Shown here: piece after piece, positions 7,475 to 16,807 of the stretch
Layout of the letters: every line of letters begins with the position of its first letter
Position numbering within the stretch: the stretch's first letter is position 1
Assembly: GCA_021734345.1 (NCBI GenBank)
Contig: JAIPJC010000023.1
Location: 1 to 32,493, forward strand
Origin: Kiritimatiellales bacterium
GTDB taxonomy: Bacteria; Verrucomicrobiota; Kiritimatiellia; Kiritimatiellales; Pontiellaceae
Reading direction: 5' to 3'
Length of the DNA stretch: 32,493 nt
Position numbers and translations under genes: made by a program
The notes under the pieces: generated by a model
What the model was told of the DNA's origin: nothing
Databases searched by the model: none
Seen by the model: only the letters and a program-made list of their open reading frames with translations

Positions 7475-8961
7475 TGCAGAAGCTGGCACCGGGGAAAGAG
7501 AGCTATCGCGGGAAGGTTCCGTTCTGGCGGAAGATCGCCTACGGCTTCGGCGCGCTGAGCGGCAACTTCATGCTCAATGTGCCGTGGGCGTTCATCGGCC
7601 CGATCTACAACGTGGCGCTCAAGCTCGACCCGGTTTTGATCGGCATCGCCACGGCCATTCCCCGCATCTTCGATGCCATCAGCGATCCGTGGGTAGGGAA
7701 CCTTTCCGACAATACGCGCAGCCGCTTCGGGCGGCGGATTCCCTATATGTTTTCCGGTGCGCTGCTTTCGGCAGCGGTTCTGCCGCTGATGTGGATGCCG
7801 CCGTCGCAGTCGACGTGGATGTTGTTTTCGTTTCTGGCTGTGACGGCTTCCATGTTCGCGGTGAGCTACACGCTCTATATCATTCCCTATTCCGCGCTCG
7901 GGTTCGAGCTGACGAGCGACTACAACGAGCGCACCCGCCTGCTGGCGTGGCCCAACTACATCGGCCTGCTCGGATCGTTCGTGATCATGTGGGTGCCGAA
8001 CATGCTCTACCGCTGGACGGCGGATCCGGATCTGCCGGGGAAAGTTCATGTCCTTTTCCCCAGCGAGCTGGTCGCGGCCCGCTGGATCAGCGTCGGGGTG
8101 GGCATCCTGATCATCGTCTTCGGATGGATTCCGGTCTTTTTCCTCAAGGAGCCGCAGGCGGCGCAGAAGCAGAGCCCTATTAAAATCCTGGATGCGTTGA
8201 AATACACGCTGCAAAACCGCGCCTACCTGATGCTGCTCATCACCAGCCTGATCGTGCAGGGCGGCCTTTCGACCGTCGGTGTTTTTGGTTTTTATGTGAA
8301 CACCTATCTTGTTTTCGGTGGCGACAAGAACATGGGCACGGAAATCGGAGCGGTTGGCGGGAACCTCTACACGATCAGCGCCTATCTCGGCGTGTTCCTG
8401 TTGACCAAGGTCGCCACGTCGATCGGCAAAAAGGTGGCCATGCATTGCGGGTTGTTGATCGCCGCCATCGGATCGGCCTCCTATTGGTGGACGCTGTCGA
8501 GCGAGCGGTTTTCCTTCTGGGGCTTGCCGGAATACACCTACCTGCCGTTGATCGCGCCGTTCATCATCGGCCTCGGCCTGCAAGGGTGCTGGATGCTCTT
8601 TGTTTCCATGACCGGAGATGTCTGCGACGAGGATGAGTTGAAAACCGGTCTGCGGCGCGAGGGGATGTACAGCGCCATCACCAGCTTTTCACAGAAAATC
8701 TCGCTGGCCTTTGCCGGTCTGTTTGGTGGATTGATTTTGAAATACAGCGGGTTCGACGCCACCGTGGCGGAGTCCACCGGGGTTGCGCCGGAGATTCTCG
8801 GCCACATGAAAAACTTTTTTGTATTCGGCCAGACCGGTGTTTTTATATTAGCTTTCATCATGATCGGATTTTTCCCGATCACGAAGAAGCGGGCGCTGGC
8901 TACCCGGCGCATTCTAGACGAGCGCAGGGCGGCGGGAGAGGTTACTAGAGGGATTGAATGA
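7474..8961 (+). CDS. GPH-family sugar:cation symporter 1 (MelB-like MFS)
   Basis: A 495-residue membrane protein of the glycoside-pentoside-hexuronide:cation family with about 12 hydrophobic segments. MelB-type signatures are clear: DAISDPWVGNLSDNTRSRFGRR after the second helix, YSALGFELTSDYNERTRLL in the central part, and DEDELKTGLRREG near the C-terminus. It should import an oligosaccharide or glycoside with Na+ or H+ through the inner membrane. The start codon shares one base with the GH13 stop (TGATG), which implies translational coupling. It is clearly more divergent than symporters 2 and 3 of this locus, so it may take a different substrate. The substrate cannot be read from sequence. 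Confidence 0.92.
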   Translation: MQKLAPGKESYRGKVPFWRKIAYGFGALSGNFMLNVPWAFIGPIYNVALKLDPVLIGIATAIPRIFDAISDPWVGNLSDNTRSRFGRRIPYMFSGALLSAAVLPLMWMPPSQSTWMLFSFLAVTASMFAVSYTLYIIPYSALGFELTSDYNERTRLLAWPNYIGLLGSFVIMWVPNMLYRWTADPDLPGKVHVLFPSELVAARWISVGVGILIIVFGWIPVFFLKEPQAAQKQSPIKILDALKYTLQNRAYLMLLITSLIVQGGLSTVGVFGFYVNTYLVFGGDKNMGTEIGAVGGNLYTISAYLGVFLLTKVATSIGKKVAMHCGLLIAAIGSASYWWTLSSERFSFWGLPEYTYLPLIAPFIIGLGLQGCWMLFVSMTGDVCDEDELKTGLRREGMYSAITSFSQKISLAFAGLFGGLILKYSGFDATVAESTGVAPEILGHMKNFFVFGQTGVFILAFIMIGFFPITKKRALATRRILDERRAAGEVTRGIE

Positions 8962-11120
8962 CGAAGTCGAAATTCTGGATTTGGTGGGCGGGCATGGTTT
9001 TGTTCGCCCCGTTGTCGGTGGTCGCTATGCAAACCGGTGAAACATTCACACTCAAACCCGAGCCGCTAGGCGGCGAGGAGATGGTTTGGTACCTGATCGA
9101 TTGGGGCGACGGGATCATCATGCCGACATCGCATGGCATCGCCACTTTTTCGCCGGCGCTTTCCAAGGTATGGCGGAAGCCTGGCATGTATAAAGTCGTG
9201 CCCTATGCCATTACGATGTCGGGCACCGTGAAGCCGTTGACCGAAACCTCGGTTCCGGTTGGTGGAAGCCAGCTCGACTTCCCCCCGTTCGTCGAAGCAC
9301 GGCAAAGCGACGATCCGCCAGCAAGCCAGGAGCCGTACCGCCCGCAAAGCATCGAGTTGCATTTTGCAAAGATCGAAGGCCTTGACGCCTTGCTGCTGAA
9401 AAAGGATCCCAAGGTTCCATTTCCCGACTCGTTCAGCATCGAAACCAGCACCGATGGCGGCACCGTATGGAACGATGTGCCGTCCGCCTCGTACTCCCAC
9501 TTCCCGAATCCCGGAAGCCAGGTGGTCTGGATTCCGCTGCACGGGGTGGTGGCCAATGCGGTGCGCGTGGTTTCCTACAAGCCTCCGGCAATCAAGGCCG
9601 GGACATACTCCCTGCGGCTGGGCACACTGCGCGCCATTGGCCGCGAACCGCTTTTCGAGATGGATGCCGATCCAAAAACCGCGGCGGACTGGAACAACAT
9701 GTGGCTGGCCTATGGATCGGCCAAGAATGAGGTGTTTCATTATTTTATTCCTTATCCATGGCCGACCGACCGGCCGGACGAAGGAGGATTGCTCATGATC
9801 GGAAGCACGATCTGGGCGCATTGGAACGCGATGAAGATTTCCTGGCTCGATGAGCCTGCCGCGAGCAAATACTATGAGAACGTCGTCAACAGCTACCCGC
9901 AGGACGAGCGCGGGCTGATGGGCGTGTCACCCGGGAGCTTCCTCCATCTCGACCACTCCAAGCACTATGTGACGCCGGCCATCTTTGTTGCCGGAACGGC
10001 CGACTGGTATCTGATGCATCGGGATGGATCGTTCCTGGAAACGAAGGATAGAAAGACCGGCGTTTCGCTGCTCGAAAAAATGCGCAAGGCCATGCGCTAC
10101 CAACTCGACGACATGGATGGAAAGACCGGCGTGCTGACGATCCATGATCCGGAACACGACGGCACCGTCAACGGCATGAGCGGCAACTACTGGGACGGCT
10201 GGCGCTTCGGCTACCAGTCCGCCTACGCCAATATGCTGTTCTACCAGTCGCTCGACTGGATGGCGCAGCTGGAAACCGCGCTCGGCAATTCGGACAAGGC
10301 CGCGGAATACGCGGCGGTGCGGCCGCTCGTGAAGCAACGGTTCAACGAGGTCTTTTGGAATGAAAAGACCGGCCGCTTCGTAGGGTGCATCGGCAAGGAC
10401 GGAACATTGCAGGACTACGGATTCACCTTTGTGAACCTGGAGGCCATCGCATCCGGCATTGCCACGCCGGAACATGCCGAAAAAACCCTCCAGTGGTTGG
10501 ATGGCGAACGGATCGTGAAGGGCGACACCTCGACCGGCGCGGATATCTATTATTGGAAGATTTCGCCCCGGGCCAATACGCTGGCGGCGGAAGCGGTAAC
10601 CCCGAGTTTCTGGGACGGCTGGACGATGAAGGTCGGTCCCGGAACCATCGGGGAGTACGGCAAGCAGATCCAGAACGGGGGACATATTTTCTATGTGTCC
10701 TACTATGATTTGATGAGCCGCCTGAAAACCCGGGGCATCGCCGACGCCATGAAGCGGATGGGGGTGATCCTCGATGAATTCCACAAGGACAATCTGCGGC
10801 GGAAGACCTCGAACAAATTCGGCAGTACGCATGTGGAGGGGATCTTGCGCGAGTTCCCGGAATCCGGGCTGGTGCCGCTCTTTTTCGTGAATGGGATTCT
10901 CGGCATAGAACCGGGATCCGACGGGTTGCATATAGAGCCGGCCCTGCCGGACGGCTGGAAATTTGCTGCGGTAAATGAATATTGGTTTGCCGGAAAAAAA
11001 TACCGCATACGTATTGAACGGGAACGAACCGAGCCCGTGGTTGACGGTGCACAAATCAGGCTACCGGCCGAGGGTCGATGGGTCTTGTCACCGGATGGAG
11101 AAATCAGACATGCCAATTAA
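8958..11120 (+). CDS. Secreted six-hairpin glycoside hydrolase with PKD-like and discoidin-like N-terminal domains
   Basis: A 720-residue protein with a Sec signal peptide (about 1-23, ending SVVA). Residues 25-85 resemble a PKD-type beta domain (IDWGDG, then KPGMYKVVPYA). Residues 85-215 look like an F5/8C discoidin-like sandwich with the phrase FSIETSTDGGTVWNDVP. The rest (about 225-690) is an (alpha/alpha)6-type catalytic region with NYWDGWRFGYQSAYANMLFYQSLDW and GWTMKVGPGTIGEYG, ending in a beta domain. I cannot place it in a numbered GH family. Its start overlaps the symporter stop (ATGA), so it belongs to the same operon. It probably acts in the periplasm or outside on the polysaccharide before import. 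Confidence 0.68.
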   Translation: MTKSKFWIWWAGMVLFAPLSVVAMQTGETFTLKPEPLGGEEMVWYLIDWGDGIIMPTSHGIATFSPALSKVWRKPGMYKVVPYAITMSGTVKPLTETSVPVGGSQLDFPPFVEARQSDDPPASQEPYRPQSIELHFAKIEGLDALLLKKDPKVPFPDSFSIETSTDGGTVWNDVPSASYSHFPNPGSQVVWIPLHGVVANAVRVVSYKPPAIKAGTYSLRLGTLRAIGREPLFEMDADPKTAADWNNMWLAYGSAKNEVFHYFIPYPWPTDRPDEGGLLMIGSTIWAHWNAMKISWLDEPAASKYYENVVNSYPQDERGLMGVSPGSFLHLDHSKHYVTPAIFVAGTADWYLMHRDGSFLETKDRKTGVSLLEKMRKAMRYQLDDMDGKTGVLTIHDPEHDGTVNGMSGNYWDGWRFGYQSAYANMLFYQSLDWMAQLETALGNSDKAAEYAAVRPLVKQRFNEVFWNEKTGRFVGCIGKDGTLQDYGFTFVNLEAIASGIATPEHAEKTLQWLDGERIVKGDTSTGADIYYWKISPRANTLAAEAVTPSFWDGWTMKVGPGTIGEYGKQIQNGGHIFYVSYYDLMSRLKTRGIADAMKRMGVILDEFHKDNLRRKTSNKFGSTHVEGILREFPESGLVPLFFVNGILGIEPGSDGLHIEPALPDGWKFAAVNEYWFAGKKYRIRIERERTEPVVDGAQIRLPAEGRWVLSPDGEIRHAN

Positions 11121-11697
11121 TCGAAGAACAGCGTTGCAGGGAATGGCTTGCGGAACGGCAGGCGCGGCATTGGGCGCATCGCCCGTCCCGGTGTATTTCA
11201 ACTTTTTCGACTCGCCGGTTCGCTTGGATCGCTACACGCGGAACATGCACGACCTGGTGGCGAGCCGGGTGGTGACGGAACCGTCGCTGCAGGGCGGGCA
11301 TTCGCTCGAAATGGAGTTCCGGTTTTCCGAAAAGGACCGCTCTGGAATCCTGTTCTGGGATCTGGTTCCCGTGCATATTTCCGGAATCCGCTTCAATGTC
11401 TTCAATCCCAATCCGGCCCGCGACGAGATTGTATTGAAAACCACCTTGCAGGATACCCAAGGCCGGAGTTGGCTGCTGGCCACCGATAACCAGCCCTTGG
11501 CGACCAATGGCTGGACCAAGGTGGAGGCCAACTTGGTCAAGGATGCAACCGTCCAGCAGGGAACCACAAAACTGGAGGCCCGCGACATTGCCGGCGCGGT
11601 ATTCGAGCACCTGGTATTCAAGTTCGAGGTCGGACGAAAGTTTCCAGCTTTCGACAAACCGCTGCTCCTCTATCTCGACGGCGTGGAATGCGTGTAG
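11110..11697 (+). CDS. Small Tat-type exported beta-sandwich protein, function unknown
   Basis: A 195-residue protein starting MPINRRTALQGMACGTAGAALGA: a twin-arginine pair at 5-6 followed by a short hydrophobic stretch, so it is likely exported by the Tat route. The mature part (about 30-195) is rich in alternating hydrophobic residues and has no catalytic motif I recognise. It reads like a carbohydrate-binding or galactose-binding-like sandwich (for example DIAGAVFEHLVFKFEVG and LLLYLDGVECV). The start at 11110 is chosen for GGAG 9 bases upstream; it overlaps the previous gene by 11 bases, which supports co-translation. An in-frame ATG at 11095 exists. I do not recognise a family. Confidence 0.6.
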   Translation: MPINRRTALQGMACGTAGAALGASPVPVYFNFFDSPVRLDRYTRNMHDLVASRVVTEPSLQGGHSLEMEFRFSEKDRSGILFWDLVPVHISGIRFNVFNPNPARDEIVLKTTLQDTQGRSWLLATDNQPLATNGWTKVEANLVKDATVQQGTTKLEARDIAGAVFEHLVFKFEVGRKFPAFDKPLLLYLDGVECV

Positions 11698-11789
11698 AGG
11701 CGAATACTAAAGGTTAATTATCTTTACTTTCCAATCTCCCTTCAGCCACTCTGTCCAACCACAATGAACGGAATTTGAGGGGTATGGAT

Positions 11790-13211
11790 ATGAAGCAAGA
11801 CATAGGTGAGACGGAGCAAGCGGAGTATACACCGCAACACATTCCCCTGCTGAATAAAATCGGCTACGCCTTCGGCGCCATGACGGATAATCTGATCATG
11901 AACGCCTTCGGGTCGCTGGTGATGCCGGTCTACAACCTTGCGCTGTTCATCGATCCGGCCTTGCTGGGATGGGCGGTGGCGATTCCGCGCATTTTCGACG
12001 CCATCACCGACCCGATCATGGGGAATATTTCCGACAACACCCGTACCCGCTGGGGACGCCGCCGCCCCTATATTTTCGGGGGGGCGACCCTCTGCGCCCT
12101 GATTCTCCCCTTTATCTGGATGGCTCCGGTTCTCACCGACTGGGGTGTGTTCTGGTGGGTTGCCGTGCTCGGCTCGCTCTACTTCACCGCCTACACCATT
12201 TTCATTATTCCCTACCAGGCGCTGGGTTTTGAAATGACGACCGACTACGACGAACGAACCCGCCTGCTGGCGTGGCCCAACTATGTAGGCCTCACCATGT
12301 CGTTCCTGCTGCCTTGGCTTCCACGCATGATCGAGTTCAAGGTTTTTGGCGGAGCGGCGCACGGGGCGGTTTGGGTCAGTATTGGTGCCGGGATCATCAT
12401 CATGGTGAGCGGCATCATGCCTGCGATTTTCGGGCGCGAAATCGCGCAGGCCGAGAAGCAGGACCGTATTCCGTTCCTTGCCGCTATCAAGGAATCGGCG
12501 AGCAATCGCTCGTTCCTCATCGTGGCCTTGTCCAACGTCATCGTCCTGACAGGCTTGGCGACGTTTGTCGGGATTGGCCTGTACGGGAACATCTTCATGA
12601 TCTTCGGCGGCGACCGCGCCGCCGGTTTGGCGCTGGCCGGACTGGGCGGAACCGTCTACGCCATTGTGTCCTACTTCAGCGTGATGATTGCCGTCTGGTT
12701 GGGAACCCGCTTTGGGAAGAAGATCACCACGCAGATCCTGCTGGGGATCACGATGATCGGTTCGGCCAGCCTATGGTTCACGCTGCGTCCGGATCTTCCA
12801 TATCTGCAGCTGCTTTCCACGGTCATTGTCGGGATCGGCCTGCAGGGAACCTGGATGACCTTCTTCACGATGGTCGGCGATGTCTGCGAAGAGGACGAAC
12901 TGAAAACCGGTTTGCGGCGGGAAGGCATGTTTAGTTCCATTGGCGGCTTTTCCCGTAAAATGGCCGTGGCCGTAGCCGCGATCATGGCGGGGAATCTCCT
13001 CAAATGGATCGGCTTCGATGCGGCGTCCGCCGCTGAATCGGGTGTGCCAGACGCGGTGTTGTCCCACCTCAAGGTGGCCTATGTACTCGGGCAGGTTGCG
13101 GTTCTCGGACTGGGCTTGCTATTGATCAGCTTCTACCCCATCACGCGCCAGCGCGCCATGGAAACCCAACGGCTGCTCCGGGAACGCCGCGGGGAATTGA
13201 CCGAAGTATAA
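11790..13211 (+). CDS. GPH-family sugar:cation symporter 2
   Basis: A 473-residue MelB-like symporter with about 12 membrane segments. It has the family signatures DAITDPIMGNISDNTRTRWGRRRP, YQALGFEMTTDYDERTRLLAWPNY and EEDELKTGLRREG. Over most of its length it is strikingly similar to symporter 3 (25274-26686), much more so than to symporter 1. The ATG at 11790 is chosen because GAGGGG lies 7 bases upstream; upstream in-frame TTG 11775 and ATG 11784 sit inside or too near that site. The preceding 92-base gap probably holds a promoter, but no boxes are clear. Sulfatase 1 starts 20 bases after its stop, so the two are co-transcribed. Confidence 0.92.
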   Translation: MKQDIGETEQAEYTPQHIPLLNKIGYAFGAMTDNLIMNAFGSLVMPVYNLALFIDPALLGWAVAIPRIFDAITDPIMGNISDNTRTRWGRRRPYIFGGATLCALILPFIWMAPVLTDWGVFWWVAVLGSLYFTAYTIFIIPYQALGFEMTTDYDERTRLLAWPNYVGLTMSFLLPWLPRMIEFKVFGGAAHGAVWVSIGAGIIIMVSGIMPAIFGREIAQAEKQDRIPFLAAIKESASNRSFLIVALSNVIVLTGLATFVGIGLYGNIFMIFGGDRAAGLALAGLGGTVYAIVSYFSVMIAVWLGTRFGKKITTQILLGITMIGSASLWFTLRPDLPYLQLLSTVIVGIGLQGTWMTFFTMVGDVCEEDELKTGLRREGMFSSIGGFSRKMAVAVAAIMAGNLLKWIGFDAASAAESGVPDAVLSHLKVAYVLGQVAVLGLGLLLISFYPITRQRAMETQRLLRERRGELTEV

Positions 13212-13231
13212 TTCAAAAGAGAACATCCTCC

Positions 13232-14554
13232 ATGGGATTTCAAAACAAGTTGTTTGCCGTATTGGCCGTCATGTTTTTCCAAGGGATTTGGATTTGCGCC
13301 GATGCGGCTCTCCCGGCCAAACCCAATATTCTGCTGATCGTGGCCGACGACCTCGGCTACGGCGATCTGGGGATTCAGGGCTGCAAGGAATTCGCCACGC
13401 CGAACATCGACTCGATTGCCCGGAACGGCATGCGATTTTCCAATGCTTATGTGAGTTGTCCCGTATGTGCGCCTTCGCGTGCCGGACTACTGACCGGACG
13501 CTACCAGGACCGGTTCGGATTCTGCGGGAATCCGAAGCCGGGAGCGGAGTGGGGCCTTCCGGTGGGCGAACAGACTATCGCCTCGGCGTTGAAGGCGGCA
13601 GGGTATCGCACGGCGGTGTTCGGGAAATGGCACCTTGGCGAGGAACCGCAATACCGTCCGACGGCGCGTGGTTTCGACGAGTTCTATGGATTCCTTTCCG
13701 GCAAGCATTCCTATTGGCATGCCGAAGATCCGCATTGGGGTCCCATGGTTCGCGACGATGCCGAGGCGGCGGAATTGCCGAAATACCTGACCTTCGCCTT
13801 GGCGGACAAAGCATGCGGATTCATCAAGGAATCAAAGCCCGGCCCGTTTTTCCTCTATCTGGCCTTCAACGCTCCGCATGCCCCGATGGAGGCTCCGCCG
13901 GAGTATTTGGAGAAAACCCGCGGCATCAAGGATCCGCAACGGAGCATCTACGCCGCGATGGTCTTGGCGCTCGACGATGCCGTCGGGCAGGTGCTTGATG
14001 TGCTCCGGCAGGCTGGGACGGCCGACGATACGCTGGTTGTTTTCCTGAGCGACAACGGGGGCGCCATCATCGACGGGAGCGACCGCAACGGAGCCAGCAA
14101 CGCGCCGCTGCGCGGCTCCAAGGCGCAGCTGTGGGAAGGCGGGATACGGGTTCCTTTCTTGGCCGCTTGGCCCGGAAAGATCCAGCCCGGCGGCGTGAGC
14201 GATGTGCCGGTCATTTCATTGGATTTGTTTCCGACATTCGCAGGACTCGCCGGTGCCAAAGCGCCCGACGTCCTTGATGGATTGGACCTGTCGGACTTGC
14301 TGTGCGGGAAGGTCAAGCAACTGCCGCCGCGCGATTTGTTCTGGCGGTTCTACGACACGCAAAAAGTCGTCCGCTCCGGCGACATCAAGTGGATTCGCAT
14401 GGAGTCGGACAACGGGTTGTACAACGTCTTCGAGGATCCGGCGGAATCGGATAACCGACTGAACCAGTCCGAGCAGTATCGTGCAGTGGCCGAGCAACTC
14501 GGCACCCGCTGGCAGGAGTGGGATCGGTCCAACCTAAGGAAAGTACTTCCCTGA
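13232..14554 (+). CDS. Sulfatase 1 (type I, S1 family), exported
   Basis: A 440-residue sulfatase with a Sec signal peptide (about 1-26). The formylglycine motif is C79-A-P-S-R83, followed by AGLLTGRY; metal-binding Asp residues 39-40 lie in IVADDLGYGDLG, and GKWHLG and FLSDNGG are also present. It would hydrolyse sulfate esters on a glycan outside the cytoplasm, after a maturase converts Cys79 to formylglycine. No maturase gene is in the window. It follows GPH symporter 2 closely, so desulfation and import appear co-expressed. Subfamily cannot be fixed by eye. Length is normal for a single-domain sulfatase. Confidence 0.93.
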   Translation: MGFQNKLFAVLAVMFFQGIWICADAALPAKPNILLIVADDLGYGDLGIQGCKEFATPNIDSIARNGMRFSNAYVSCPVCAPSRAGLLTGRYQDRFGFCGNPKPGAEWGLPVGEQTIASALKAAGYRTAVFGKWHLGEEPQYRPTARGFDEFYGFLSGKHSYWHAEDPHWGPMVRDDAEAAELPKYLTFALADKACGFIKESKPGPFFLYLAFNAPHAPMEAPPEYLEKTRGIKDPQRSIYAAMVLALDDAVGQVLDVLRQAGTADDTLVVFLSDNGGAIIDGSDRNGASNAPLRGSKAQLWEGGIRVPFLAAWPGKIQPGGVSDVPVISLDLFPTFAGLAGAKAPDVLDGLDLSDLLCGKVKQLPPRDLFWRFYDTQKVVRSGDIKWIRMESDNGLYNVFEDPAESDNRLNQSEQYRAVAEQLGTRWQEWDRSNLRKVLP

Positions 14555-14734
14555 GATGGCCCGGCGCGCGGAATCGACAGGGACATTGCGGAGGTGGCGG
14601 AACGAGTGCCTCTCATAACCAAGGTTCACATGGCCATCACAAGCAAATCAATCATCACTATGAGGTGCATCCGACCCACCGCTTATGATACATCTCAAAA
14701 TCAACTGAGAACAGGCAAAGGAGTCGGATAAACA
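14555..14734. promoter_or_regulatory. 180-base gap before GH29, probable promoter region
   Basis: No gene is seen. An imperfect inverted repeat pairs 14607-14617 (TGCCTCTCATA) with 14659-14669 (TATGAGGTGCA) at 9 of 11 positions. A TATGAT sequence near 14684 could be a -10 box. A good ribosome-binding site (AAGGAG, 14718-14723) serves the next gene. The gap breaks the otherwise tight gene train, so the fucosidase may have its own promoter. Confidence 0.3.
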
Positions 14735-15889
14735 ATGATTAATCGGAAAACATTCATCGAGTCGAGCATGGCATGTGCTGGATTGGCCGCATCCGGCTCT
14801 TTCGTCCATGCAAAATCCACAACGAACATACCTGCCTTTCTAAAAGGATATGAAACGCTTTACGCGGACGATCCGCGTAAAGCAGCATTGATGTATTTTC
14901 GCGAGGCGAAGTTTGGCCTTTTTGTGCATTACGGTTTGTACAGCCTGCTGGAAGCGTATTGGCAAGGCCAGCATTCCAAGCCTTCCAGTTGGGTGCAGCT
15001 CCGTGGAAAAATACGGGTCAAGGAATACGAAAAGTTGGCGGCAAGGTTCACTGCAGAGAAATTTGATGCCGATTTCATCACGGATATGGCTTTGGATGCC
15101 GGAATGAAGTACATCAACCTGACCACCCGGCACCATGACGGGTTCTGCCTCTTTGATTCCAAGTATACGGACTTCAAGAGCACGAATTCCCCAGCCAAGC
15201 GGGATTTGGTTGGCGAACTGGCGGAACAATGCCAACAAAAGGGCGTGGGCTTCTATCTTTATTATTCGCACGGGCGCGATTGGCGGCACCCGCACGCCCC
15301 CAACAACCATGATTGGGGTGGCAGTGCGAGACCGGACTATGATCCGCCCGAGGAGAGCTACAAATACGGACAGGAACATGACCTGCAGATCTACGTTGAG
15401 TTCATGAAGAACCAGATCACCGAACTCCTGACCAACTATGGCCCCATTGGGGCGATCTGGCTGGATGGAATCGGAACACCAGCTTCCCGCAAAGAAAAAA
15501 TCCCCCTGTTCAAAACCCAGGAGCTGTACGACCACATCCACTCCTTGCAGCCGCAAGTGCTGGTGTCCTACAAGCAGGGACTGCTCGGCACGGAGGATTT
15601 CAAGGCGCCGGAACGCAAATACGATGGCTCGTCCGAGGTGCCATTGGAGCTCTGCGACACCCTACAAGGTTTTTCCTGGGGATATGATCGCCAAGATGAA
15701 AACAACCATAAGTCGGCAGACCAGGTGATGGCCATGCTCGACCACGCAAAAACCATGGGCGCAAACTTGTTGCTGAACACGGGGCCGCTGCCGGATGGCT
15801 CCGTCCATCCCGATGACGTGAAAACCTTGGCGGAAGTTGGCAGACGCTTGCGAAAATCAACAGAGGCGTCTGTCCCCAGTGAACCATGA
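14735..15889 (+). CDS. Alpha-L-fucosidase, GH29, exported
   Basis: A 384-residue GH29 enzyme that removes alpha-linked L-fucose. It has KFGLFVHYG (59-67), TTRHHDGFCLFDS (130-142, substrate-binding His pair 133-134) and the nucleophile D244 in AIWLDG. The N-terminus (MINRKTFIESSMACAGLAASGS) has an RK pair and a hydrophobic run, so it is an export signal resembling Tat; the same MACxGxAA pattern is in the small protein at 11110. The acid/base residue varies in this family and cannot be assigned by eye. Shine-Dalgarno AAGGAG lies upstream. It is convergent with the sugar isomerase, 21 bases apart, with no strong terminator visible. Confidence 0.92.
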   Translation: MINRKTFIESSMACAGLAASGSFVHAKSTTNIPAFLKGYETLYADDPRKAALMYFREAKFGLFVHYGLYSLLEAYWQGQHSKPSSWVQLRGKIRVKEYEKLAARFTAEKFDADFITDMALDAGMKYINLTTRHHDGFCLFDSKYTDFKSTNSPAKRDLVGELAEQCQQKGVGFYLYYSHGRDWRHPHAPNNHDWGGSARPDYDPPEESYKYGQEHDLQIYVEFMKNQITELLTNYGPIGAIWLDGIGTPASRKEKIPLFKTQELYDHIHSLQPQVLVSYKQGLLGTEDFKAPERKYDGSSEVPLELCDTLQGFSWGYDRQDENNHKSADQVMAMLDHAKTMGANLLLNTGPLPDGSVHPDDVKTLAEVGRRLRKSTEASVPSEP

Positions 15890-15910
15890 TTAGATCCATC
15901 GTCTGAAGTT

Positions 15911-16807
15911 CTATGCCCGCACTCCGCTTCGCAGTAAAGCTTCCGTCCACGCGCTGCGTGCAATTTTATTGAGGACCAGGGCTTGCTCCCAGCGGTTCGT
16001 CTCTTCGCGCAACTGCCCGCTGACGGGGTCTGGGAATGTCCGGGCGTAGTAGATTTCCGGACCGAGTAGTTCGGGCGCGAAAACAAAATAGTCGCCCGGT
16101 TGTGCGCTGCGTAGAAAGCCGGTCATGCTGCGCGTCCACATCTCCCTGAAATGATCCACGAACTCGAATCCGACCCCGCCGCTGCCGTCGCCGACCCCGA
16201 CCTGTATGCAACCCGGATTCCCGATCCGTCCGTGCATGAAGCGGACACGGTCAAAAACCGGTTGGATGAAATCCATTTTTATTTCGATTCCGCCGTAGAC
16301 CATTTCGTGACCGGTATACCAGTGTGAAAAATCGCCATTGAACCGAATGCCGGGATGCCGTTCGACCAGCTTTACGGTGCGCCACAAGTCTTCGGTCATG
16401 GTTGCCCGGTGTGTTTCGATGTACACCGGAAAGTTGTATTCAACAGAGCGGGATAGAATGTCGCGAACGATCAGGTCAACTTCTGCATCGTCTTCGAGTC
16501 CCCACGCGACATGGAGCGTACAGCATTCGTGGCCGGCATCCATCGATCCCTTGATAACCCCTTCAACCTCGCCAACCGCATTCACGCGCGCGACGCCGGT
16601 GTTGCCAAGACCATGTTTTTCACACAGGTCGGGTTCGCCACACTGCGTGCCGGTGTAGCCCGCCGCCTTGATCGCGGCATACAATCCGTCGACGCTTCCA
16701 TCCGGGCTGTCGGACAGGCTGGCGTTCCCCATGTTGAGGTAGCATTCCAGCCGTGGTGCGGCATCGCTGCCATCGTTCATATTTTTCATTGCGAAGTTGT
16801 CATTCAT
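15911..16807 (-). CDS. Sugar phosphate isomerase/epimerase (xylose-isomerase-like TIM barrel)
   Basis: A 298-residue cytoplasmic protein of the AP-endonuclease-2/xylose-isomerase-like fold. The four metal ligands expected in this fold are visible: E131 in YIETHRA, D159 in NGDFSHW, H192 in MHGRIG and E246 in APELLGPE. Members isomerise or epimerise free or phosphorylated sugars; the substrate cannot be read here, but fucose, rhamnose or a derived ketose fits the context. ATG 16807 has GGAG 6 bases upstream. It is transcribed away from sulfatase 2, and the 214-base gap between them should contain both promoters. Confidence 0.82.
   Translation of the reverse strand: MNDNFAMKNMNDGSDAAPRLECYLNMGNASLSDSPDGSVDGLYAAIKAAGYTGTQCGEPDLCEKHGLGNTGVARVNAVGEVEGVIKGSMDAGHECCTLHVAWGLEDDAEVDLIVRDILSRSVEYNFPVYIETHRATMTEDLWRTVKLVERHPGIRFNGDFSHWYTGHEMVYGGIEIKMDFIQPVFDRVRFMHGRIGNPGCIQVGVGDGSGGVGFEFVDHFREMWTRSMTGFLRSAQPGDYFVFAPELLGPEIYYARTFPDPVSGQLREETNRWEQALVLNKIARSAWTEALLRSGVRA

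Noticed and set aside
11698-11789. Terminator or promoter between the Tat-type protein and symporter 2
   Set aside because: The stretch is AT-rich in places, but I found neither a clear hairpin with T-run nor a convincing -35/-10 pair.
15890-15910. Terminator between the fucosidase and the isomerase
   Set aside because: The 21-base gap has no stem followed by a T or A run.
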